NCBI GenBank assembly: GCA_030247855.1
Contig: JAPDRN010000010.1
Coordinates: forward strand, 62,001-126,000
Length of the DNA stretch: 64,000 nt
Source: Knufia peltigerae
Taxonomy: Eukaryota > Ascomycota > Eurotiomycetes > Chaetothyriales > Trichomeriaceae
Direction of reading: 5' to 3'
The notes under the pieces are model-generated. The model did no database searches, was not told the DNA's origin, and saw nothing but the letters and a program-made list of their open reading frames with translations. Position 1 is the stretch's first letter, and the number at the start of each line of letters is the position of its first letter. This document shows positions 43,075 to 54,074 of this stretch, in pieces. A program made the position numbers and the translations under genes.

Positions 43075-44736
43075 TCAAGAAACAAAAAACTTCTTCTCCA
43101 GTCGTCTGGAGAGGTTTACGCATGGTATATCCACCAACCTCAAAAACACATCTGCCGCCCAGATGACGGCCAAGACGATCAAAATGGACGCTGTCAAAAA
43201 GTCGAGTTCGAATCGACGCATGATTTCGGGTGTTTCGTGGATGGGTGTTTTTGGAAGGATCTAAATGACACAATCAGTGTTGGCCTTCGTTACCACAAAA
43301 TTGACGCCGACAGAAAACAAAAAAAAAGAGAGACATACCGAATATCCCAACGTGTGTATAACCGGACCGTGCATGACATACAACGGGAAACTGATCTTGC
43401 CGAGATACTGTACAGGACCAAAACAAAACACCCTATCGCGCAGTCCTCTCAATCGACAAGAAGACCATATAACCATGACAGCACCTATGGTCGGCCAGAA
43501 GCGATGTTTCTGTGTGAACGCGGCCGGGATCAGCTTGGTGAGCGTGATGTAGCCTGGTGTCGCGTGGCCGGCAGCGTCCGGGTACGAGAGGAGGAACAAC
43601 GACACAACAAACATGAGTCCGTAGAATATCTCAGACATGGCTCGGTTGCATTCTGGGTGGTCGGTAGGTTTTGAACCTGTACAAGAAAGATCGCCATCGG
43701 ATGTCTTGCTGAGCCTTTTGATGTCCAATTCTGCAATGATCGCTCCAGCCCAAAAGGGACACAGTTCCCATCGATCCCACGATACTCCCCAGACTATCAA
43801 CGCTGAAAGGGTCAAGACGCGAAACTTCGTAGACATTCTTGACACCATCATATGGCTTAGGAAAAGGCCCAAGCTGCAACGAAATTCGGCAGGAATGGTC
43901 CATAGGTGGCGGTCGAGTTCGATTGAGCCGGCATACAGCGACCAGTTGAACACATCAACAAAGATGTGCATCTGTTGTAGCCAGTCGGTGAACTGCAGCC
44001 AAGGGTTGGGCTGGGTGTAGCAGTGGTCCTCGCGTTGCATGCGCACCTGATTCACAAAGACCTCGGTTTTCTGGTACAAGCCGAGTTGAGCTAGACATAT
44101 GACTAGAAATGTCGAGGCGAAGCAAGGTAAGAACAGTCGGAGGCCACGGCGGAACATGGCCGAGCTCATACTGGTCATGAGTTGTTCATGATTTTGCAGT
44201 CGCATCAACTTGATGGGTTTGCAGCTGAGAGCATAGCCGGAAATGACGAAGAAGATGGCGACCATCGGAGGGCCACTGTACAATAGTCGAACGACGGGAA
44301 GACGGAAGAATTCCTTGTTGACATTGTCGGCCTGGTCATGGGATTCCCGATCAGGGTCTGCTCCCCAAGCATGGCCGATCTCGAACGTGCCGTAGGTCAA
44401 ATGGCATATGAACACAACAAAGGCGGCCAGTCCTCGCATGCCATCCAGGAATGCCGTCGGTGGGAGGCTGTCACTCTTGCCAGAGGTATGTTGCTGGCGA
44501 GGCTGAAGAAAAGTCGGCAGCAATATCTGTAGTATATGACCGAGTAATCGACCAACGTGCCGGAAGGGAAGACATGGCCAACTGAGGAGGATCTTGTTGG
44601 CTGGCGGATTCTTCAGCCAAGCTGTCGATGTTGAACGTTGGGCTGCTCGATCGTCATGAAAGTGGTCGTGTTTCTCGTCCAGGAGACCGACTCGAGATTC
44701 ATCCGTATTTGACAGTGAGGAATCGCTGCGTCGCAT
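43075..44736 (-). CDS. acyltransferase family 3 membrane protein
   Basis: Two exons (44736–43339 and 43260–43075) give 527 aa. The start MRRSDSSLSNTDESRVG is preferred; the frame extends upstream without protein-like sequence. After a 110-residue cytosolic region comes FLDGMRGLAAFVVFICHLTYG, the RGxAA-type opening of the acyltransferase-3 domain. Further segments include FFVISGYALSCKPIKLM, LRLFLPCFASTFLV, SIELDRHLWTIPAEFRCSLGLFL and YLGKISFPLYVMHGPVIHTLGYS. The second exon adds a last membrane helix (LTASILIVLAVIWAADVFLRLVD). The conserved His in ICHLTYG and the Arg of GMRG are the expected active-site features. Substrates are unknown; such proteins O-acetylate sugars, sterols or secondary metabolites. 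Confidence 0.9.
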
Positions 44737-45653
44737 GATTTTGAGAGAGGCACATCGACATTGCAAGACTTGGAGGAGGCAAATAGAAAACAATTCGAGA
44801 CACAAACAGTGGCTTGGGAAGGCACAATCACTCAATCACTCACCTCAATCACCACAGCCACCCACGGCATGTGGTGGGCAATCACGTTACGGAGTCAGAG
44901 GAAACAAGGTGCACATGGGGAAGTTCAGGGATGAGGCATGTCACTCTGAGCAACGAGCGCCAGACAACCAGAATATCCAGGGATGATCTGTGTCTTGATG
45001 CTCCACTGGAATCCATTGATCCTCGCTCTCCTGAAACATTGTCAATCCACACAAGATGCAATTCGCCAATACTCGACCGCATTGAAAAAAACCCAATGTG
45101 CTCAGTGCCCAGTGTACGCGTAAACATCTGGGTATTATGGGAAACTTGTCATGTCTGAGAACGGGCATGTGTTGTTTGAGAAAATTGTTTATTCCTTCCA
45201 GAGTTGTGCGCATACTGCAATGTGTGATCGAGATCCCTGTGTTAACTTGTGAAAAGGAATGTATCAGAAACTCCCTGCGTGGTGAGTAGCGCCAGGAACA
45301 GGCGTAGCAGCAATCTATAGTGGATATAGTGTACTGTGCTTATGGTGATCAATTTGGGAGATGAAGGTATACATACGGAGTATGGTGTATCCGTATGTGT
45401 AATAGGCAAAATAAATAAATACATGCATTGCCGCGGTTAATGTTGAGCGTGTCCGTGTATCGTCACATCGCGTTGGTGTCTATCTTCATCCTGACAAAAG
45501 TATGTTGCTGCTCCTCTCTTATCGCCACCTTTCTATCTCTACCGTCTGGCACAAGATCGGAGTGCAAAGTTCACTCGTAGGTATTTGTCGCGCCTCGCAC
45601 TCTGATTCCCTACGGAACTCACTCCAAGACCGCCCTTTCCACCGTCCTTCTCA
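44737..45653. other. divergent intergenic region
   Basis: About 920 nt between the acyltransferase and the GFA-domain gene. It contains a TACGGAGTA copy at 45374–45382 and a near-copy at 44888–44896. No coding frame is supported. Confidence 0.5.
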
Positions 45654-46229
45654 ATGGCAGAGACAGCGCCCAAGAGACAAGCATGTCGCGGATCGTGTCA
45701 CTGCGGATTGACTCAGTACATCATCTTCCTCACCCTCCCACATCCATTCTCGTCGTCGAACCCACCACGCCCACTCCAACAAGAAGTCTACCGCTGTAAC
45801 TGCAGCACGTGTCACAAAATGAACTTCTTTCACGTTCATCCGGCCCATGCTCGAGACGATTTCATGCTCCTCTCACCACTTGAACCAGATAAAGAACTGA
45901 GTACCTACCAATGTTACGAGATGAAACGGAAATATTACTTCTGCCCCAAATGTGGAGTGCGGTGCTTGACCTTTGGTGGTGAGGGCGAAATCGATGTCGT
46001 GGATGACGACAAAGGAGGCAAGAGAACGGTTTGGCGGGCGAAGTGGGATGGAGACAAGGACACAGAACCATATGTTGCAGTCAACGGTACTACGATGGAC
46101 CCTAGAGAAGACTTCGATCTACGTATTCTTACTGAGGAGAAGAGAGTGCAATATTTTGATGGTCGGAGTGAGCCTGAGAAGGAGAAGGATCCAAGATGGG
46201 ACAGACCTCATTATTGTGGAAGTTATTGA
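45654..46229 (+). CDS. GFA/CENP-V-domain zinc protein
   Basis: A single exon of 191 aa. It has the cysteine pattern of the glutathione-dependent formaldehyde-activating (GFA) fold: C15 and C17 in GSCHCG, C48, C50 and C53 in CNCSTCHK, and C97, C100 and C104 in CPKCGVRC. Together these can bind two zinc ions. Fungal genomes carry many such small proteins; only some bacterial members have been tied to S-hydroxymethyl-glutathione formation, so enzymatic activity is uncertain. The C-terminal 60 residues are charged (PREDFDLRILTEEKRVQYFDGRSEPEKEKDPRWDRPHY). The ATG at 45654 gives a family-typical N-terminus. The last codons lie only 92 nt from the 3' end of the convergent permease gene. Confidence 0.9.
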   Translation: MAETAPKRQACRGSCHCGLTQYIIFLTLPHPFSSSNPPRPLQQEVYRCNCSTCHKMNFFHVHPAHARDDFMLLSPLEPDKELSTYQCYEMKRKYYFCPKCGVRCLTFGGEGEIDVVDDDKGGKRTVWRAKWDGDKDTEPYVAVNGTTMDPREDFDLRILTEEKRVQYFDGRSEPEKEKDPRWDRPHYCGSY

Positions 46230-46321
46230 TCTCTTGAGAAAGGTATGAAGTTCGAGGGCCATGGATGCCAATGCGTAGAGGCTAGAGCCCACCAAGATAC
46301 GGACGATCCTTCACTCGGTCG

Positions 46322-48115
46322 TTACGCTCCAATTCCATGAACTTGGTCAATAATGTCCCTTTCAACAATTGGACCATTATAACGGCCTCGAAGATATCCA
46401 AAATAGCTGGTGATTCCGATAATCATGGTACCCCCCCACAGAAGACAAGACCAATTCATGGTCTGCAGAGTCAGGTCCGTACGGACGGATGGGAAGAAGC
46501 TGAACACCATAACGATCGCGATCCAACAGAGTCCGAAAATGTTGCAAAAAATACCAAATGGTCGCCCCAAGGTCCATGGCCCATAATGGATGGAGGATGG
46601 GTTGAAGATCTTTTTGTGCAGTATCAAAATCATTGGCAGGGTATAACTTGAGAGGTAACCCGAGACAACGAGCGAGGCAACGGCATTGAAGCTGCATCAA
46701 GTTCAGCATTTGAGTGAGACCTTCAGGGATAGTACTTACGCTGCGCTGGAGCCGATGTTGATCAAACCCAACAGCATGGTGATGAGGACTGAAAGTCCGA
46801 CTGTGTACAGGGGCAACTTTGTTCGAGGCTCAACTCGAGACAAATAACGCGAACCAGGTAACCCATTGTCCCGGGAGAAAGCCCACATCTACTACCCGTC
46901 AGAACTGAAAGGAGCAACAAAGAAATCGGAGATGCTGGTTAGACTCACCATCCTGGAGGCCGCCGCCAATACCGCAATAGTTGCAAAAATCATCAGAGAC
47001 AAGACAATGGCAGTCATCGCTGTAGCTCCGCCATTGGTATTGACAGCCTGACGGAAGATTTCAATGAAGGGAAACCCCGTTGGCGAAGAAAGGGCGTTGT
47101 CGATGTCTCCAATGCAAAAGAGAATAGCGATCAGCATGGCAAATCCCATCACCCCATTCAGGCCGATTGAGGCTACGAGGGAATTCGGTACAACCGTGGA
47201 AGCATTGATGATCTCTTCAGACATGTGTATAGCTCCATCTGCTCCCACAAATGCGAACACAGTTGTTATCAGGCCCACGAAGAATGAGGTTCCCTTGTTG
47301 TATCCTCCCGAGTTGAGATACTTGATGAATACGTCGTGTGCAGTCCCATGTGGTGCAAGGTATACCAAAGTGATGAGGACTCCGAAAAATCCAACAATAT
47401 GCACAATCAAGACTGCTCCCTCGACTTTGGGCAACTGCTTTGCAAGGTAGGTGTTGAAGAGCAAGGCCAACAAGATGACTGAAAAAAGCAGCAAAGTTCC
47501 ATGCCATCTTTTGAAGTCATAATTCGGGTAGTTGAGCACCAATAATCCCTGAATGATTGTGCCACCCAGGTAAGCGGCCGATGCGAGACAAGCTTGCCAC
47601 GAAAGAACAGACTGCCAACCAGTGACGAAGGAAAGGAAATTGCGACACGACTTTGGTGCAAAGAGGAATGTCCAGTGATACTGGCCACCTGCCGTCGGTG
47701 CCCTGTCAGAGTTAGCAACATCAATATGGTATCGAGATCAGCACGCACATCGACACCATTTCGGCCAGGGAAGCCACAACGGTAAAATAGCCCAGCCAGC
47801 AGAAGAGATAGCCATACACGAGTCCGGCGGGACCGCCGTCAGTAAGTCCATAGACGAAGACCGTCAGCAGTCCCTCCCATGTTATCATAAGCGTGCAAGA
47901 AAATCCAAGCATGCTCATAAAGCCAAAGTTTCGCTGTCTACATGTCAACTTGGTCAATGCGGGAGATGCTGAAGTCATACTCGCAATTCCTGGCGTTTTC
48001 CGAGCCTCGCCATTTCTTGCTCATCTCGGTCGATTGACTTTTCGACATTTTGCATTCCATCTGACGAGCTTCTGGAATGATGAATCTCAGGCGCATATCT
48101 GCTACCACTCTTCAT
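46322..48115 (-). CDS. APC-superfamily amino-acid/choline permease (UGA4/HNM1-like)
   Basis: Five exons (48115–47981, 47933–47749, 47702–46949, 46888–46740, 46691–46322) give 530 aa with consistent phases. The first exon encodes MKSGSRYAPEIHHSRSSSDG and ends DEQEMARLGKRQELR. A 47-nt intron then joins it to RNFGFMSMLGFSCTLMITWEGLL, the usual first helix. Other hallmarks are GGPAGLVYGYLFCW, SLAEMVSMAPTAGGQYHWTFLFAP, SFFVGLITTVFAFVGADGAIHMSEEIINAS, and AAASRM…FSRDNGLPGSRYLSRVEPRTKLPLYT. This set is typical of fungal GABA and choline transporters with twelve membrane helices. The substrate is not determinable. It belongs to a different family from the Mtr-like permease at the left. Confidence 0.92.
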
Positions 48116-50553
48116 GGTATATGCGTTGTCCATTGCACCGTTTTCGAAGTGGAAACCAGTTCTTCTTCGCGCACAGTTTCAGGAGAGATAGAACACGATT
48201 CAGTTGTTCTGCGGAAGACGCAAACAATGACCGACAAACGCTCAGCACAATTGTCGAGAATTCGATAAAAGAGAGATTGACCAGCAGCAGTTATCAAACG
48301 AAGAGGTAAGGAGGTAGATCTAGCTCTTTGGACCAATGACTACAATGTCAGTTAAAAAGGAGCTTGAGATGGATGGAAGTGCGCCACGCCGGAGTGGATC
48401 ACGGCCCATGTGTCTCGTGTGTACCTCATCTCATGCTCAGGCAGAGTACGACAAGTGAAAGTCAATAACGGCTAGCAGGGTCAAGGGTACTTCTCATGTC
48501 TACTGCATGTCGTTCATGAGTCTCACCTGGCCATCAGCATTGACCCGAACGGGACTTGCGTGTGCCTTGACTTCAACCAGAAAGCTTGAGAACACGAGAC
48601 ATAGGAAAGGGTGGACCATCCAAGTTCTCAGCTCTCGAAAACCTGCCTAGCGTGGCTACTAAGCACAGTTGTTACTGGAAACCAGGGTGCCAATCGAGGA
48701 GGAAATGAAGGCCCTGGTCCTCTGAAGGCTGGCCAACTCATTGATGTGACCGGAAATGCACTGTTGCAGTTCGCTTAAGCAGCATTGGACCTAACAAAGA
48801 TTATCTCTCAACAGACCAACTCCTGCTCGCACGGACTACATGTTCCAAATACCACAGACTGTGGCAGCAAGGTCTAGATACCCATAAGTTGATCGACTCA
48901 TCCATGAAACCCATGGCTCTGTGCCATTATGATGCACATGACATCCTCGAATCAACCATCAGTCGACTTTCGTGGAGCGAATTTCGTGTTGCAACCTAAC
49001 GGCCAGATCCTCACATCCGAGACAAGTTTACGTCGTTTTTCTCAGTCTGGCACTACGATAAGGGAGACAAGGAACAGCTACGCTGATTTTGTATACACGG
49101 ACCCAAGGAGGCCGTTTCCTGTTGTTTTCCACTCAACTACTTCGTAACTTACCAGGGATCGTACAGCAATCTCAACCCAGAGCACTTAGTGCAGCGATAC
49201 CAAGTTTTAGTGGGAGTCTTACAGGGAGGGTAGAGCACCAACGCACCAATTGCAAGGAATTGTAATGTGATGAAACCCCTGTCACGCAGCCACATCTTCT
49301 TCACATCTGCGCAGGTCAGGAAAAAAAGCAAAGTCATGCACGTATTCTGTGTGGTTCAACTCTAATTCCTTAAGCGATGGAGAGCTTGTCAATGGAATTG
49401 TGCCGTCCTTGACAAGATGCATATTGCTTGTCAAGGGCTATATTCTCTAAGTGCGACAGTACGCCAATGGTCAAAGGGAGTTGCATAGGCCGCCAGAACA
49501 ACCGCATTCTCTCGAGGGCTTCGTTCTAGACCAGATTCCTTGCAGTCCGGAGATTTATCCTAATCAACACCATGGATCATGTCAACCAAAGACATTGTGA
49601 CAGCCCATCACAGACGAGGCAGGTGGCAATACAACCACACATGAGGTGTGTCGGGATTGTGCCCTCAATCTACTCCGTACTAGACCAACAAACAAAGGTG
49701 ATAAGGCAACCGGGGTTCGTTGGAGGGGTCGGTTCACCGGTAGCGCCTCGCCGGCATGGATATGGCGACGTTGGATGCCTGGTCTGGCTTCCATTGGTGG
49801 TGATCACAGTCAACCAAAAGATCATCCTCCGAGAGTCACAACGCTAGACACGCGCATCCCCCGGCAGAGCAGCGGTTCCCATGTCCCCCAGAGAAACTCG
49901 GGTGGTTTGGGATGAGACTTGGGAAGATCCTCTTTGCTTGATCAAGTCTAGTGGCAGCACCAAAAGCGCATGTCAGCGCCGTCCGGGTCAGTCCACCAAC
50001 GCAGAAGCTTCTTTCAACCCACGTCAACCTTTTTCTAATCCTTGATCAAAAACCAGCCACCAGGGGAAAGATGCTTCTGCCAAACATGTGCTAGGAAGTT
50101 TCGTGACTGCTTGGGATCGAATCATGGGCGGTAGGGATCGCCCTCTACTAGTCTCATGAAGCTCATCGGCAGATGTTCCAAGCCTCCCGTCGCGGGAAGA
50201 AGCCTCACATACGGAGTACTATGTCTCTTCGAGAGAAAATTGCCCCCTCAGTGGCCTCGCTCATGGAGTCCTTCCCAAGTGGACAGATAGTGTGAGCCAG
50301 GTTATTCACACGACTATCGCAAATCTTGTCGCAACGCCTGCTCCATCAATTCAAAACCTAAACCAAGCCTGGTTTTCACCTTGGGATTTGGTCTACAGGG
50401 TCACAACCATATCCTGATGATGTTAGTCTCTAAGTATTCTTTCTTGGTCGGATGATATTGTCGAGCGCCTTGCTAGAATCTCGATGTCTCATGGTTTGGA
50501 GAAGTGAGAGTAAATGACATATTTACATCCAGCCCATACAACCAGTGGTAGCA
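48116..50553. other. 2.4-kb gene-poor region
   Basis: No gene, tRNA or transposon was recognised. Short frames (for example 48929–49147 and 49572–49847) lack homology signal or splice continuity. TACTCCGTA copies lie at 49671–49679 and 50210–50218. The 3' end is the promoter of the rhodopsin-domain gene. Confidence 0.5.
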
Positions 50554-51918
50554 ATGCATCAAGGTCTTGTCGCCCGAGTGCCCTTGATATCTGCTACAGA
50601 GAAAGGTCCAGTTGTGAATCTGGTATCATGGGTTTCGCTGGCGACTTTGTGTCTGGCAGTCATCACCGTCCTCGTCAGTAAGATTGTGGTCCTACGACGG
50701 TTGATGTGGACGGATAGTATCATTACCACAGCCATGGTATGCATTTTCAGCTCTTTAGGAACTTGTAATCTCAGACCAGCAGTGACTGACGTTAATTTTC
50801 AGCTCTTTGCGATAGGTTTCACAATCGCGATCAACAACCAGGTCAGCCATGGACTCGGCTCACTGCGCTCCACAATCTCCTCGCAAGACTTTGAAGGATT
50901 TCAAAAGGCTGGCTATGCATGGAACATGCTGTACATTATAACAATCGCCTTGGGAAAGCTCTCGACACTATCCCTCCTCATTGCGCTGGCGCCCAACAAA
51001 TCATACCACCGCATCCCCATGCGTGTCCTCGTCGGATTCATTGGACTCTGGGCCGTTTCATCACTCCTTGCCAGCGCGTTCCAATGCTCCCTACCACATC
51101 CGTACTTGATCACGACGGAGACATGTTTCAGTCAGGTTGGTTTTTGGGACGCCGTCGGAGTCATCAACATTCTCACCGACGTCGCCATCATGGCCATGCC
51201 CATCCTCCTCGTTCACAACCTCCACCTCGCCACGAAAAAGAAGGTCGCGGTCTGCTTCGCCTTTTCATTTCGTCTGGGGGCTATGGCGTGTACGATCTGG
51301 CGCCTGTCGGAGATCCACCGCTTCTTCGACCGCGGCACGGACATTACGTTCGACACTTGGTTGCCCACGATTGCCACCATTCTCGACCTGTTTTTCGGGG
51401 TCTTTTCGGCTTGCGTGCCTCATCTCCGTCCGTTCATGGACTCGATCCAGGCCGGTTACCTCTCCGGCGTGGCTTCCGAGGACGGCCGGTTCGGATACGG
51501 CAACGACAGTTACCTCATGGGCAAGACGGTTTCTCGGAGCAATGCCGGCGTCGTCGCTGCGGCATCCGCCGGTGGTGGTGGTGGTGGTGTGCGGGGTCAG
51601 GCTCTCAAAAGCGAAAACCGAAGTGAGAGCCTCGACCTCCCCCGCCAGGGGGCTACCACCACGGCCGTGCGAGGAGCGAACGGCACCTCGGATCACAGTA
51701 TAGGTCGTGCCTTGACCAGCAACAGTCGGGTGATTGTACAGAGTGTCGGGGGTGGCAAGGCACAGAAAGAAGGATCGTTTCCTGACTATTCACGGGCCGA
51801 ACGCAACAGGAGCGAGAGTGTCACTTCGAACGGTGGAAGGAGTGACGGCAGCGACGGGAGCAAAGCGATGATCATCAAGACCACAAAGGAGTGGAGTGTA
51901 TCTTATCAAGATGTTTGA
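50554..51918 (+). CDS. fungal rhodopsin-domain integral membrane protein
   Basis: A seven-helix membrane protein of the large fungal rhodopsin-like family, whose members include PTH11-type proteins. The first ATG is at 50554 (MHQGLVARVPLISATEKG). A 66-nt intron at 50737–50802 (GTATGC…TTTTCAG) is likely, since removal joins DSIITTAM to LFAIGFTIAINNQVSHGLGS as in relatives; this gives 432 aa. The unspliced frame is also open. Later blocks are NMLYIITIALGKLSTLSLLIAL, CFSQVGFWDAVGVINILTDVAIMAMP, CTIWRLSEIHRFF and TFDTWLPTIATILDLFFGVFSACVPHLRPF. The cytoplasmic tail of about 140 residues is Ser/Gly-rich with a six-Gly run. Ligand and function are unknown. Confidence 0.9.
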   Translation: MHQGLVARVPLISATEKGPVVNLVSWVSLATLCLAVITVLVSKIVVLRRLMWTDSIITTAMVCIFSSLGTCNLRPAVTDVNFQLFAIGFTIAINNQVSHGLGSLRSTISSQDFEGFQKAGYAWNMLYIITIALGKLSTLSLLIALAPNKSYHRIPMRVLVGFIGLWAVSSLLASAFQCSLPHPYLITTETCFSQVGFWDAVGVINILTDVAIMAMPILLVHNLHLATKKKVAVCFAFSFRLGAMACTIWRLSEIHRFFDRGTDITFDTWLPTIATILDLFFGVFSACVPHLRPFMDSIQAGYLSGVASEDGRFGYGNDSYLMGKTVSRSNAGVVAAASAGGGGGGVRGQALKSENRSESLDLPRQGATTTAVRGANGTSDHSIGRALTSNSRVIVQSVGGGKAQKEGSFPDYSRAERNRSESVTSNGGRSDGSDGSKAMIIKTTKEWSVSYQDV

Positions 51919-54074
51919 ACTTGGGTTCGGAACATCTTTCCTCTTCTTCTTTGGTTGGATGTGGAAATATACGTTTGGTGAATGGTATTTTGTATATCTA
52001 GGTATGTACAATGATGGAAGGATCCAGGGAAAGGATAGGAGTCACAACTTTGAATAGGATGGGCCGTGGAATGGGATTGGAAACAATATACAGAGTACAA
52101 AATCGGCGTATGATCAGATCGTTGGGAGAGGATTCCGTCCGAGAGACGTTTGGCCATTGTTAGTCGAATACTACGATCTACAGTTTCGACCTGGAATACA
52201 AACACAAAGGTTCAAGACCAGGAAGAACGAAACGCGTTGAGAGAGCCCTTCATTTCCAAAGGGCTATCGAGTGTTTTCTGTCGAATATCAAGTCTGCGTC
52301 TGACCTGGTTGATCAACACGATCCCCAAACATGTCAGGATTGTTGACAGTACTCCGTAGAGCTGGTGCTATTCTCTAGTCCAACATGCCAGGGATGAGGG
52401 CTCCCAGGATCTCATTCATATCCGTGACTCGGAGAGGTACCAATGGGTACTCGTATGGAAGTGTGCGGTCGCTTGCGTGGGTCTCGATTGAACGTACTCT
52501 GTGAATGAACTAAGGGAAACAACCTGGTACGGACCTTCGGGTGGGCAGTGTGACTTTGCTTTTGAGGTTTCAGGTTACTCGTGATTCGCGATTCACATGG
52601 AAGTTGTTGGTCCGGTGCCATCATGGCTACAGGGTACGCTGTTGTCCCACCGCTGGTCACTGACCCCGGAATCCCTGAACCTGGTACACATCTGTCCTCG
52701 TATGTAAGTGGAATGTTGGGTGCTGGGGTTACGGCACAATGCCCGCGGACGGAGTGAGTTTCCAGACCCTCCGACCCTTGCTAAGCACAGGTCCAAGGAA
52801 AGGATGTCCTGTAACCGAGAGAGATACGGAGTACTTCGGTTCTATTTATCTACAATAACCCAAGAAGGAAAGGTTCATCAGGTGGGGGACACTTTTGGCC
52901 AGGCATGGGTGCTTTGTTTCATCTGTTGCCTTGTTCCTGTACATTGTGCCTAGGTACTCCGTCGTATCACAGGGATACGTTCATGATTCGGTGCTCTGAA
53001 ACTCAATGAAGCGTGATGTGTTATCTCATCACACCTTTAAAATCAGGTAATTGTCACAAAGGAGAAGATCCTTGACAACCTTCCTCGAAAGTAAAAGGAG
53101 TACTCCGTAGCGTTTCGTGATTTGAAAATAATCGACTCCTTATTTTGTAGACGCCAAATGATGAACCTGGACGAGACTCGTTGGTTGATCGAACCCCATA
53201 TGATCCAGACAACGTTGCATGAACCAGACTTTGAACTGGTCATGGTGTAACTCTGTAAACTCTGGTTGAGGTGGATCGAAAGTCCTATCTCAAGGTACAG
53301 CAAATTGCCGATGTCATCTAACCTTCAAATAAGGGTCATCAACGGGATTCTTGTGGGAGTGGAAGTTGGTCCTTTTGTACATCGTTCTCGGTGACACGAT
53401 CAGTCCGCAAAGTCGTATTCAGACGGAACCGACTGGAGAAAGATGAGACGTTGCGGTTTGAAAACGTCATGGTAACGGATCCGTCAAAGGTATGAAGTCA
53501 GCAATGAGAGCACCAGATGTCGATTGAGCTAGTGATATTGATGGTTCACTCGAGGTGAATGTCCACAACGTATGCCGACACTCGCTCGGTCTTACCATCC
53601 AGGTCAACCCATGTTCGTTACCAGACGTACTCCATATCAGCAACCAAAATGAAGCCTGGGAGACAGTCACCGTACTCGATATCCGATTCATGTCAAGATA
53701 TGGTCGAATCCAAAGGCATCCGCCACATCGCTCAGTCGCTTATCGACACTTGGAGATGTGGAGGTTCTGACTGTACAACAAGTAGGCACAAGATCGGCCG
53801 AGGTTGCGAGATCCACGACAGTTACAAAGCTGGAGATGAGGGGAACATCTCGGCATCAACCCACACAAGAACAACTAAAGCCGGATGGGAAGTGGGATCT
53901 CGTAAATTGAAGGAAGATTTTCTTTTGGTGAGTAGCGAACATCTCGCGGACAAGCGTCAAGTCACATCAATTCATCAACATCGAACCACAGCCAAAAAAA
54001 ATACATCAGCCTCGCGTTGACGATTTCGAACCTTCATTTACAATTGACAAGTACGCCATACAATCATACCGCCA
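51919..54074. other. 2.15-kb gene-poor region with repeated TACTCCGTA motifs
   Basis: No supported gene. Copies of TACTCCGTA in either orientation occur at 52350–52358, 52825–52833 and 53101–53109, with a variant at 52955–52963. A 153-codon plus-strand frame at 53559–54020 has an ATG but unremarkable composition and no recognised motif. Confidence 0.5.

Noticed and set aside
53559..54020. 153-codon plus-strand frame upstream of the MetE-like gene
   Set aside because: Has an ATG, but Ser/Thr/Arg-rich content without motif and overlaps a TACTCCGTA-bearing gene-poor stretch; no support for translation.
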